25,932 nucleotides of DNA from UBA4416 sp031539425 (lineage in GTDB: Bacteria; Bacteroidota; Bacteroidia; B-17B0; Aurantibacillaceae), in assembly GCA_031539425.1 (NCBI GenBank), contig JAVKLI010000079.1, positions 1-25,932 on the forward strand, in the 5' to 3' direction. The translations under genes were made by a program, and so were the position numbers. The notes below the pieces were generated by a model. It searched no databases, had not been told where the DNA came from, and was given only the letters and a program-made list of their open reading frames with translations. Below are positions 1 to 8,023 of the stretch, one piece after another. Within the stretch, counting starts at the first letter, position 1. Every line of letters begins with the position of its first letter.

Positions 1-133
1 TCAAGAGCAAATACAAGTAGTAGAAGCTAAATTAAACAACAGGCCACGAAAAAGATTTGGATATTTAACCCCTAAAGAAGTATATTTACAAACAATTAAA
101 AACAAAGGACGAAAAGTTGCATTTATAACTTGA
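1..133 (+). pseudogene. IS30-family transposase, C-terminal end (cut by window edge)
   Basis: The plus-strand frame beginning at base 2 is open from the window edge to a TGA at 131-133 and encodes about 43 residues. It contains LNNRPRKRFGYLTPKEVY, the usual C-terminal signature of IS30-family DDE transposases, where the conserved 'LN.RPRK.L.(F/Y).TP.E' stretch lies just after the catalytic core. The catalytic residues are outside the window, so whether the gene is intact cannot be judged; 'pseudogene' here only marks a partial gene. The stop codon lies inside what is probably the right terminal inverted repeat (see 117-140), as is common in compact IS30 elements. The rnhA start codon follows 20 bases after the stop. 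The family call is firm; functional status is unknown. Confidence 0.85.
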
Positions 134-140
134 ATCCGCC
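117..140 (+). mobile_element. probable right end of the IS30-like element
   Basis: The last bases of the transposase ORF and the bases just after it contain GTTGCA, six bases, then ACTTGAATCCGC. The same two blocks with the same six-base spacing recur at 18067-18090, in a gap with no intact transposase. IS30-family ends normally overlap or lie just beyond the transposase stop codon, so this is the expected position for the right inverted repeat. The left end is outside the window, so the repeat pair and target duplication cannot be confirmed. Confidence 0.5.
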
Positions 141-153
141 CATTCTAAATTAA

Positions 154-642
154 ATGTCTACACCAATTGAAATATATACCGATGGCGCATGTTCTGGAAA
201 TCCAGGCAAAGGAGGTTTTGGTATTGTAATGAAGTATAAAAATCAACGTAAAGAGTTGTCATGCGGATATCATTTAACTACAAATAATCGAATGGAATTG
301 TTAGCAGTAATTACTGCTATTCAACAAGTAAAAAAAATTAATGCAGAAATTATTATTTATACAGACAGCCAATATGTTGTTAATGCTGTTTCTAAAAATT
401 GGATAAACAAATGGATAACTACTAACTTTAAAAATATTGCAAATGTAGATTTATGGAAACAATTTATAGAATTACAAAAAAAACATCAACTAAAATTTAT
501 TTGGGTTAAAGGGCATGCCAATAATATCGAAAACAATAGATGTGATATGCTTGCTGTACAGGCTAGTAAAGGGTTTAAATTATTAAATGATACAGAATAT
601 GAGCAAAGCCAAAATCAAAATACCCACGCTTTTCAGTTTTAA
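154..642 (+). CDS. rnhA: ribonuclease HI
   Basis: Cytoplasmic endonuclease that cleaves the RNA strand of RNA-DNA hybrids (R-loops, Okazaki primers). The 162-residue product is close to the 155 of E. coli RNase HI and covers the whole fold. The four metal-binding acidic residues are present: D10 in YTDGACSGNPG, E48 in NNRMELLAV, D71 in YTDSQYV and D131 in NNRCDMLAV. The catalytic-loop histidine is H121 in WVKGHA. The basic W-rich handle is seen around residues 80-102 (NWINKW). The ATG at 154 puts D10 at its usual position. The tail after residue 140 is short, polar and N/Q-rich. No promoter is obvious in the 20 bases between the IS30-like ORF and this start, so transcription may come from within or across the IS end. 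Confidence 0.97.
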   Translation: MSTPIEIYTDGACSGNPGKGGFGIVMKYKNQRKELSCGYHLTTNNRMELLAVITAIQQVKKINAEIIIYTDSQYVVNAVSKNWINKWITTNFKNIANVDLWKQFIELQKKHQLKFIWVKGHANNIENNRCDMLAVQASKGFKLLNDTEYEQSQNQNTHAFQF

Positions 643-1196
643 TAAAGTCGCCTAGCAATAACACTTGCTCCATCTTTTTTATTATTTATTTCATTCTTTC
701 CAATTTGATATAACAAACCTATACAATTCCAAAAAAAATAAGCAGAATTTATGTTTACTAAATATCTTGAAGTTATAAATTATACATGCTTAGATGGAGT
801 AGCAGGGATAGAAATTACAGATATGCACATTAACGGTTTTGCTCGCTATGGAAATCAAAGCACTATAGTAACTATGGCAGAACAAGACTTAATAGATTAG
901 TAAGTCCCCACTTGTTTTTAAAAAATAGCCTATTTTTTATTTCAAAATGTAATACATTAAAAAAAAAAATTGAGCAGATTACTTTTTTTGATTAAAAACC
1001 TAGTTAAACACACACATAAATTTAGCATCAATTTTTAGTTTAATCATTTTTAATTAAAATTATAATTTATTGACTTACAATGTGTTATTATTATTATTAT
1101 AATTTATTTTTCAGTAAAAGTATTTTTTTTTAAGTTAAACGAGCAAATTGTCTAATAATTTGTGTAATATTGTGTATTAATGTAAAACAAAAATTT
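643..1196. other. AT-rich intergenic region upstream of the giant surface-protein gene
   Basis: About 550 bases of very AT-rich sequence. It holds one 49-codon ORF (751-900), listed separately. A near-perfect A/T palindrome at 920-938 (AAAAAATAG-C-CTATTTTTT) could act as a weak terminator. There is an A-run ending at 969, five tandem TTA triplets at 1085-1099 and a T8 run near 1122-1129. No clean Bacteroidota promoter (TTG/TTTG, 17-23 bases, TAnnTTTG) was found; the closest -7-like string, TAATATTG at 1165-1172, lacks a well-spaced upstream box. No tRNA or other structured RNA was recognised. Confidence 0.6.
751..900 (+). CDS. possible small ORF, 49 residues, unknown
   Basis: An ATG at 751 opens a frame of 49 codons ending in TAG at 898-900. 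The peptide begins MFTKYLEVINY and ends MAEQDLID. It is mixed polar/hydrophobic with no transmembrane segment or signal peptide, and I recognise no family. Its composition (one Cys, scattered Asp, Glu, His and Arg, little Lys/Asn padding) looks more protein-like than a random AT-rich frame. No ribosome binding site is visible and an A/T palindrome follows the stop. It could be a small gene, a relic of a longer gene, or chance. Confidence 0.3.
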   Translation: MFTKYLEVINYTCLDGVAGIEITDMHINGFARYGNQSTIVTMAEQDLID

Positions 1197-4100
1197 ATGA
1201 AAAAAACAATTACACTTATAAAATTATGTATTTTATTCATTTTCTTAGGAACTCAATTGTCTGCTCAAAACGTAGGTATAAGCAACTCTGGAAATATTAC
1301 ACCTCATAGTTCTGCCTTATTAGATTTAGTTTCAACCGATAAAGGGTTATCTATTCCTAACGTTTCTTTAGTTGCTACGAATGATGTATTAGTTCCAATT
1401 TTAAATCCAAAAGTTGGTTTAATTGTTTTTAATAATGCAACTGTAACTGGTACACATGGCGTTACTCCTGGTTTTTACTATTTTGCTCACAATAATTTGT
1501 GGACAAAATTAGGCAGCGTAGAAGCTATTCCAGGAACTAAAATATATTCAGATATTGTAGATCCTATCATTTCGCCTCAATACAAAGCGGGAGATTTTTA
1601 CATTAAAAAAACAACTAATACTGCTGTTTTGTTTGGTCCATATACCGGAACATCGTGGCCAACAAATTCTGTTTCCTTAGTTGGAAAATCTGTTTTAAGT
1701 GGAATAGTTGATCCAACATCTTTAACTGATGGAATTGAAGGGGACTATTATATGAGAGCTGATGCAATTCCTGCAACAACTTATACGTTATATGGTCCAA
1801 AAACATCAACAGGATTTCCAGCTACAGGAGTACCCATTGTAACAGGTAAAAATGGAAATACAATTCATACTGGAAACAATACTACTAATATAAATGCAAT
1901 AGGAGGGGATGGAGATTATTTTATGGATATTTCAAATCCAAATTCTTATGTGTTTTATGGTCCAAAAGTAAATGGTGCCTTTCCCTCTGTAGGACTTAAA
2001 TTGGTAGGCATAAATAATGTATGGAATACCACAGGTAATACTGGTACTATTAGAGATGTGAATTTTTTAGGTACAACTGATAGTCAAGATTTTGCACTAA
2101 GAACAAATAATACAGAAAGAATTGTTGTAGATAAGTCAACAGGTAATGTTGCCATTGGTCAAGCAGCAGCAGATTCACAAGTAATTTTAGATTTAACAAA
2201 TACAAATAATAAAGCTGTATCATTTCCTAATGCAGCCCTCACCCACACTAATGCAAACGTTAATGCAATGCCATTTACTTTACCTTTAAAGCCAGGTATG
2301 CTTGTATATAATACAGCAACAAATTATTCTGCGGGTATTGCACCTGGATTTTATTATGCTATTTCAGATGCAGCATGGGCACCTATTACAAGTGGAATAC
2401 AATCAGGTCCTGCAGGTCCTGCAGGTTCTCAAGGAATTGGTTTTTTAACAAGTTCTAACCCTATGTTACCTTCACCACCTACATCTGCAGTAGGTGTAGA
2501 AGGTGAATATTATTTTGATAGAGCTACTAAAGAGTTATATGGTCCAAAAATAATTGATGGAACTCAACCACAAAATGGTGGATGGGGTGTGCCTATTTCA
2601 ACATTAGGAATAGGTCCTGATGGTAAAGGCGTTAGAAATGGAATATCAAATCCTGTATTTAATACAAATGCAAAAGTTGGTGATTTTTACATTAATACCA
2701 CAGATAAAACTTTATGGGGACCCGCTTATCAAATTGCCTTTGGTTTAGCTTGGGGAACTGTTCCAATTGCTACATTACAAGGTACAACGGCTAAATCAAT
2801 TTTAAGTGGCATTACTGCACCTACTATAGAAGGAAAAGCTGGAGATTTTTACTTTAATACAGTAACAAAAGAATTTTATGGACCTAAAACAACAGCTTGG
2901 AGTGCTCCCATTACAACACTACAATCAACAGGTTGGGGTTTAGCAGGTAATACCGCTATCACACCTACAAATTTTATAGGATCTATAAATGCAGCAGATG
3001 TAATATTTAAAACTGCAAACACAGAAGCGATGAGAATTAATGCTAATGGAAATATTTCAATAGGATCTCCAGTAGCTCATTTAACAGCAATATTAGATAT
3101 TACTTCTACAAACAAAGGATTATCAATTCCAAATGTTATCTTAACTGCAACTAATTCACAGGCACCTTTTACACAAAAGCCTAAAAATGGATTATTAGTT
3201 TACAATTTAAATTCAGTTGGAACACCATCAATAACAGGAATATCACCAGGAATGTATTATTGGGAAGGAAATATTTGGAAAACCTTTGGAACAGGTCCAG
3301 GAGTTGGCGCTCAAGGTTCACCTGGTAAACCAGGTACTAGAATTTTTAGACCATTGGATTCTGCTACTCCAACTTTAGCAGAAGGGGTAGAAGGTGATTT
3401 TTGTATAATATCTGATGGTCTGCCTAGTGCAACAACTGTATCTTTAATCGGGCCTAAATTAGCGTCTACAGGATGGGTTGGAACAAATACAACTATCATT
3501 AGTGGCCCTAAAGGTGATATAGGAGTTCAAGGTGTAACAGGTTTAGCTACTAAAATTTATATTTCAGAAACACCTCCAAATCCATATGCTAACGGTACTG
3601 GGAGAGACGGTGATTTTTATATTTATAATAAAGTTGTTGGAACTACCACAACCTCTTTCTTATATGGTCCAAAAGATTTAGGAAGATGGGGAAATGATAA
3701 TGATGCTGTATCATTAAATGGTCCTAAAGGCGATAGAGGGGCAACAGTTATAAGCGGTACACTAAATCCATTGAATAATATTATACCTGGAATACAAAAT
3801 GGTGATTATTATATTTATACTACAACAATTGTTGTATCTGGAAAGAATGGAACAGTTCAAGGTCAATCTGCAAAAATGTTTGGCCCTTTTGTTGGTCAAT
3901 GGCCTAATACTTCAGTTGAATTGGTTGGTTTACAAGGTTTTGAAGGTAATAAAGGATCTCAAATATATAAAGGCTTAGTTGCTCCATCAGCAGCAGCAAT
4001 TCCAAATTCAATAAAAGGAGACTATTATCTTCAAGTGACAGGAGTTTTTGGTTCTCCAGGATACTCTGTAGTGTTACATGGACCAAAAGTTTCTGATTTA

Positions 4101-7100
4101 AATTGGCCCTCAGACGCTGAAGGTATTAATTTAATGGGCGAGAAGGGGGATGCAGGGACTAAAATATACAATGGTTCTATAAAGCCAATTGGAGCTAATA
4201 CTCCTGGAAAAGAAGGTGATTACTATTTAGAGGCGTCTGGTACCGGAACAAATGCTATTGCAACATTATGGGGTCCAAGAGAAGTTATAAATTATGCAAC
4301 AACAAAAACGTTAAATTTAATTGGCGCTCAAGGTAAACCAGGTTTATCTGGATCAAGAGGAAATATTATTTTAACATCTAATCTAACACCTTCAAATCCA
4401 GATTTTACATCACTTGTACCTTCATCATATACTACTGGTGATTTTTATCTTCAACGTTCAAATATTGGAACACCTAATTTGGAAATGTTATTATATGGAC
4501 CATTTAACCCTACTGTTGGAGTTACTTTAGCTGAAAAATGGGGGACTCCTGTTAGTTTATTAGGAAAAAGGGGAACTGCTATATTAAATGGTTCTGCCGA
4601 TCCAATAGGAAGTGCAATACTTAATGCAAAAGAAGGTGATTATTATATTAGAACACAAGGTAACCCTGCAAATAATACACATACTGTTCATATGTATGGT
4701 CCTGCAGGTGTTGGTGGTAATTTTGCTACATCAACGCCTACCCCTTTACAAGGTTATAATGGTAAAAATGCGAATGTAATTTTATCAGGCAATGGCGTGC
4801 CAGGTGCAATTGGTGTAATTGGTGATTTCTATTTAGATAAGATTAATTCTGCATTATGGGGTCCAAAAGATGTTACTGGAGTTTGGTCTCCATCAATATC
4901 AATTATTGGCACTTCTGGCTCCGAAAATGCTTGGAGTTTACTAGGCACATCAAATATAAACTCAAATACAAATTATTTAGGTACATCAGATAATCAACCT
5001 TTAGTAGTTAAAACAAATGCTATTCAAAGAATGAAAGTTTCTGGGTTAACAGGAAATATTTTATTAGGTGATGGATCTAGAGATGCGTATACTTCTGCAG
5101 TGCTTGATATGTCAGATATTAACAATAGAGGCATATTGTTTCCTCAAATTGCCTTAACATCTAACACAATGACTACTGGTTTTGCTGGATCAATTCCACC
5201 AGGTTTAATGATATACAACACAGCATTAGTTAACACACCACCTGCAAATTCTGTAACTCCTGGTTATTACTATTATAATGGTACTACTTGGAATATTTTT
5301 GGAAGCGGTTCTGGAGGAACAGGTCCTAGAGGTAATAATGGTTTACCTGGTTATTCAATTAGAAGTGGCGTTGCAGCGCCTTCAAATACTGATAACATTA
5401 ATGTTGGTGATTTTTGGCTAAACACTACTAATTATATTTTATTTGGTCCAATTGCCGATGTAAATAATCCAACGGTTGGAACTAAAACTATAAGTTTAAT
5501 TGGCCCTGCTGGTAAATCAATCTTATCAGGTATTACTGTTCCTTCTGCTCTTACTGGAACAATTGGTGATTTTTACATTAACACTTCAACAAGCATACTT
5601 TACGGTCCAAAAGGTTCCTCTGATTGGGTTACAGCAGGTACTACCTTTACGTACAATTTAGGTGAAAGAGGGACTATTCCCACAGGATCAAGTGCTTTTA
5701 TAGTAAGTAATGATGGATATATTCCACTAATGAACCAACAAATCTTTCTAAATAATTTAGGGTATTTTGAGGCTAAAGCCAGTGATGGTGATGGAACGGC
5801 AGTAAATGCATTTGATAATGACCCACAAACGTTTTGGTCAGCTAATTATAACCCAACATCATCTGTTAAAGAGATTTATTTACAAATAAAATTACCTGTA
5901 CCAATAGCTGTAAATAGAGTTGAAATTTCAAGTTATATGTCTCATGCAGCTGATTTTTCTAAAGTAATATCTGCTGCTACTTTTTCTTTTCAAGGTTCAA
6001 ATGATGCAAACGGACCATTCACCACTTTGTATTTAGCTTCTAATATAACGACAGGAACTTCGCCTAATAATTTTATTGTAAATTCAACAGTTCCGTATAG
6101 ATTTTATAGAATTGCATTTATGTCAAATTTTTTAGCATCTTCAACTGCTGGTTTAAGTAGATTTCAAATTTATGAAAATGCTAATAAAGCTAATGATTTA
6201 TGGTATATAGATAAAGCAAACGCATTAATTGGTCTGAAAATTAATTCACAAGAAGTGGTTAGACCGGAGTCTGTATCCTTTATTATTAAAGATAATGGGA
6301 ATATCGGTATTGGCAATTTAAATCCAACTGGCGAGTTACAATTAAGTAATGCAAACAGAACTAAAAAATTAGTTTTATGGGATAATGCACCATCAGGAAA
6401 TTATGATTCACATAATTTTACAGGTTTTGGTGTAAACGATGGTAGTCTTAGGTATCAAGTAGCTTCTACTGCTAATGATCATATTTTTTACGCTGGAAAT
6501 GAAAATGGTATTACTTCAAAAGAAATAATGAGAATTAAAGGAAATGGTTTAATTGGGGTTAATAACCCAGTTCCTACAGGTTCCTTTCAAGTTGGTTCAG
6601 ATGCTTTTATTGTAACTACTGATAATAAAGTAGGTATTGGTACTACAACGGTAGCTTCAAATTATAGAGCTCAAGTTAATGGTACGTTAGCAGCTGATTG
6701 GTTTGTAACCACTAAACCAACAAATGGTTTGACAACAGAAAACGGTTGGCAATCAACATATGGAGGTGGTTTTTTTATGAAAGAAGAAAGTCCAGTTAAT
6801 TATATTAGAGTATACGGTAACAAACCTATATTATCAAACAGTGTAATTATTTCTCAATCCTTAGCTGCAGGTTATGATGCTGTACCTGAAATAACAAATC
6901 CAGATATTAAATTATTTGTAAATGGTAAAGCATATGTAAACACTGCATTGGGTATTGGCATAAGCGATCCTCTTTTCCCTTTACATGTAAATGGACAAGG
7001 TAGAACTACAAAATTAGGTGTAGGTACTAACCCTGCAAATGATAATACAAGTTTAATGGTAAACGGTAAATCATTTTTTAATGGAAATGTTGGAATACTA

Positions 7101-7937
7101 ACTAAACCTCTTAGCTTTCAATTAGAAGTTGCGGGTAATTCAAATATTACACAAACCCTAACAATTGCTGGAAATGAAATTGTTTCTGGAAATTTATCTG
7201 TTGGTACTATTGACGCTACACATAGATTAAACGTTGATGGGAACGCTTATATCAAAGATAGATTAAGTATAAATACTACCCCAGATCCTAATTACATATT
7301 AAATGTAAATGGTGCTGGTAATTTTGAAGGTAATGTGATAGCTAACGGTTGGTTTGTTTCTACTAATGCTACAGGGTGGAAAACTGAAGATGGAAAAAAG
7401 CAAATTACTACAGATGGAAATTGGATAAATGTAAATCCTGGGATTAGAACTCCAAAATTATATGCTACAGATGGTATAACAGTAGGTGGCGGAAACTATA
7501 CATCAGATGCAATGTTATATGTGAATGGTAATATTAAGTGTACTGAAATTTCTGGAACTTCAGATATAAGATTTAAAAAGGATATACAAGATATTGTTGG
7601 AGCTTTAGATAAGGTATTATTATTACAAGGTCATACTTATGAGTGGAAGATAGAAGAATTTAAAGATAAAAATTTCACTAAAGGTAAACAATATGGTTTT
7701 ATTGCTCAAGAGTTAGAGAAGGTATTACCTGAATTAGTTAGCACTGGTTCTGATGGATATAAAAGTGTGAACTATGCTAATATTACTGCCGTATTAGCAG
7801 AAGCTATTAAAGATTTATCTAAAGGAAATACTACATTAAAAGCTCAAATAGGTAAAAATCATGAAGATGTAACAAAAAAGTTAGAGAGTTTAAAAGCTGA
7901 ACTAAAAAAAATTAATTCAATAACTACTCAAAAATAA
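1197..7937 (+). CDS. giant secreted modular fibre protein with C-terminal S74 auto-processing domain (paralogue A)
   Basis: A 2246-residue exported protein, probably a surface fibre or adhesin. I start it at the ATG at 1197, not the in-frame ATG at 1170: this puts the signal peptide (MKKTITLIKL..., likely cut LSA|QN after residue 23) at the N-terminus and matches the neighbour's MKK start. Order: SALLD/GLSIPN module (about 35-110); three 'GD(Y/F)Y...GPK' modules (about 115-271); a GN/GT + ALLD module (275-400); three GPK modules (402-577); GN/ALLD (578-700); eight GPK modules (702-1243); GN/ALLD (1244-1372); two GPK modules (1372-1497); a discoidin-like F5/8 type C domain (about 1502-1663); tail-fibre-like repeats with 'GIG......VNG' (1665-2117); and a peptidase S74 domain (2122-2246). 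The S74 motif SDIRFKKDI gives S2122 and K2127 as the predicted dyad, followed by GFIAQELEKVLPEL. A charged helical tail ends the protein. Short Gly-X-Y runs (GPAGPAG, GPKGDRG, GEKGDAG) separate many modules. The ligand is unknown. Confidence 0.9.
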   Translation: MKKTITLIKLCILFIFLGTQLSAQNVGISNSGNITPHSSALLDLVSTDKGLSIPNVSLVATNDVLVPILNPKVGLIVFNNATVTGTHGVTPGFYYFAHNNLWTKLGSVEAIPGTKIYSDIVDPIISPQYKAGDFYIKKTTNTAVLFGPYTGTSWPTNSVSLVGKSVLSGIVDPTSLTDGIEGDYYMRADAIPATTYTLYGPKTSTGFPATGVPIVTGKNGNTIHTGNNTTNINAIGGDGDYFMDISNPNSYVFYGPKVNGAFPSVGLKLVGINNVWNTTGNTGTIRDVNFLGTTDSQDFALRTNNTERIVVDKSTGNVAIGQAAADSQVILDLTNTNNKAVSFPNAALTHTNANVNAMPFTLPLKPGMLVYNTATNYSAGIAPGFYYAISDAAWAPITSGIQSGPAGPAGSQGIGFLTSSNPMLPSPPTSAVGVEGEYYFDRATKELYGPKIIDGTQPQNGGWGVPISTLGIGPDGKGVRNGISNPVFNTNAKVGDFYINTTDKTLWGPAYQIAFGLAWGTVPIATLQGTTAKSILSGITAPTIEGKAGDFYFNTVTKEFYGPKTTAWSAPITTLQSTGWGLAGNTAITPTNFIGSINAADVIFKTANTEAMRINANGNISIGSPVAHLTAILDITSTNKGLSIPNVILTATNSQAPFTQKPKNGLLVYNLNSVGTPSITGISPGMYYWEGNIWKTFGTGPGVGAQGSPGKPGTRIFRPLDSATPTLAEGVEGDFCIISDGLPSATTVSLIGPKLASTGWVGTNTTIISGPKGDIGVQGVTGLATKIYISETPPNPYANGTGRDGDFYIYNKVVGTTTTSFLYGPKDLGRWGNDNDAVSLNGPKGDRGATVISGTLNPLNNIIPGIQNGDYYIYTTTIVVSGKNGTVQGQSAKMFGPFVGQWPNTSVELVGLQGFEGNKGSQIYKGLVAPSAAAIPNSIKGDYYLQVTGVFGSPGYSVVLHGPKVSDLNWPSDAEGINLMGEKGDAGTKIYNGSIKPIGANTPGKEGDYYLEASGTGTNAIATLWGPREVINYATTKTLNLIGAQGKPGLSGSRGNIILTSNLTPSNPDFTSLVPSSYTTGDFYLQRSNIGTPNLEMLLYGPFNPTVGVTLAEKWGTPVSLLGKRGTAILNGSADPIGSAILNAKEGDYYIRTQGNPANNTHTVHMYGPAGVGGNFATSTPTPLQGYNGKNANVILSGNGVPGAIGVIGDFYLDKINSALWGPKDVTGVWSPSISIIGTSGSENAWSLLGTSNINSNTNYLGTSDNQPLVVKTNAIQRMKVSGLTGNILLGDGSRDAYTSAVLDMSDINNRGILFPQIALTSNTMTTGFAGSIPPGLMIYNTALVNTPPANSVTPGYYYYNGTTWNIFGSGSGGTGPRGNNGLPGYSIRSGVAAPSNTDNINVGDFWLNTTNYILFGPIADVNNPTVGTKTISLIGPAGKSILSGITVPSALTGTIGDFYINTSTSILYGPKGSSDWVTAGTTFTYNLGERGTIPTGSSAFIVSNDGYIPLMNQQIFLNNLGYFEAKASDGDGTAVNAFDNDPQTFWSANYNPTSSVKEIYLQIKLPVPIAVNRVEISSYMSHAADFSKVISAATFSFQGSNDANGPFTTLYLASNITTGTSPNNFIVNSTVPYRFYRIAFMSNFLASSTAGLSRFQIYENANKANDLWYIDKANALIGLKINSQEVVRPESVSFIIKDNGNIGIGNLNPTGELQLSNANRTKKLVLWDNAPSGNYDSHNFTGFGVNDGSLRYQVASTANDHIFYAGNENGITSKEIMRIKGNGLIGVNNPVPTGSFQVGSDAFIVTTDNKVGIGTTTVASNYRAQVNGTLAADWFVTTKPTNGLTTENGWQSTYGGGFFMKEESPVNYIRVYGNKPILSNSVIISQSLAAGYDAVPEITNPDIKLFVNGKAYVNTALGIGISDPLFPLHVNGQGRTTKLGVGTNPANDNTSLMVNGKSFFNGNVGILTKPLSFQLEVAGNSNITQTLTIAGNEIVSGNLSVGTIDATHRLNVDGNAYIKDRLSINTTPDPNYILNVNGAGNFEGNVIANGWFVSTNATGWKTEDGKKQITTDGNWINVNPGIRTPKLYATDGITVGGGNYTSDAMLYVNGNIKCTEISGTSDIRFKKDIQDIVGALDKVLLLQGHTYEWKIEEFKDKNFTKGKQYGFIAQELEKVLPELVSTGSDGYKSVNYANITAVLAEAIKDLSKGNTTLKAQIGKNHEDVTKKLESLKAELKKINSITTQK

Positions 7938-7958
7938 TAGCATTGTAATATCTATTCA

Positions 7959-8000
7959 AACAAGAGTTAAATATTTTAAATCTTTAACTCTTGTTTTTTT
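7959..8000 (+). terminator. rho-independent terminator after paralogue A
   Basis: AACAAGAGTTAAA (7959-7971) pairs with TTTAACTCTTGTT (7983-7995), a 13-bp stem around an 11-base loop, running into a T-tract ending at 8000. It lies 21 bases past the paralogue A stop and 23 bases before the paralogue B start, so most transcripts of A should end here and B should need its own promoter or readthrough. Confidence 0.8.
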
Positions 8001-8023
8001 AAATTAATTTTAAAATAAAAATT

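Noticed and set aside
1170..1199. Start of the giant A gene at the upstream in-frame ATG (1170).
   Set aside because: It adds MCINVKQKF before an otherwise textbook signal peptide; the start at 1197 gives MKK..., parallel to the neighbouring paralogue.
1560..5680. Regular repeats across the giant genes as a possible CRISPR array or DNA-level tandem repeat.
   Set aside because: The periodicity is in the protein; module lengths vary and nucleotide identity between copies is low, with no identical repeats or spacers.
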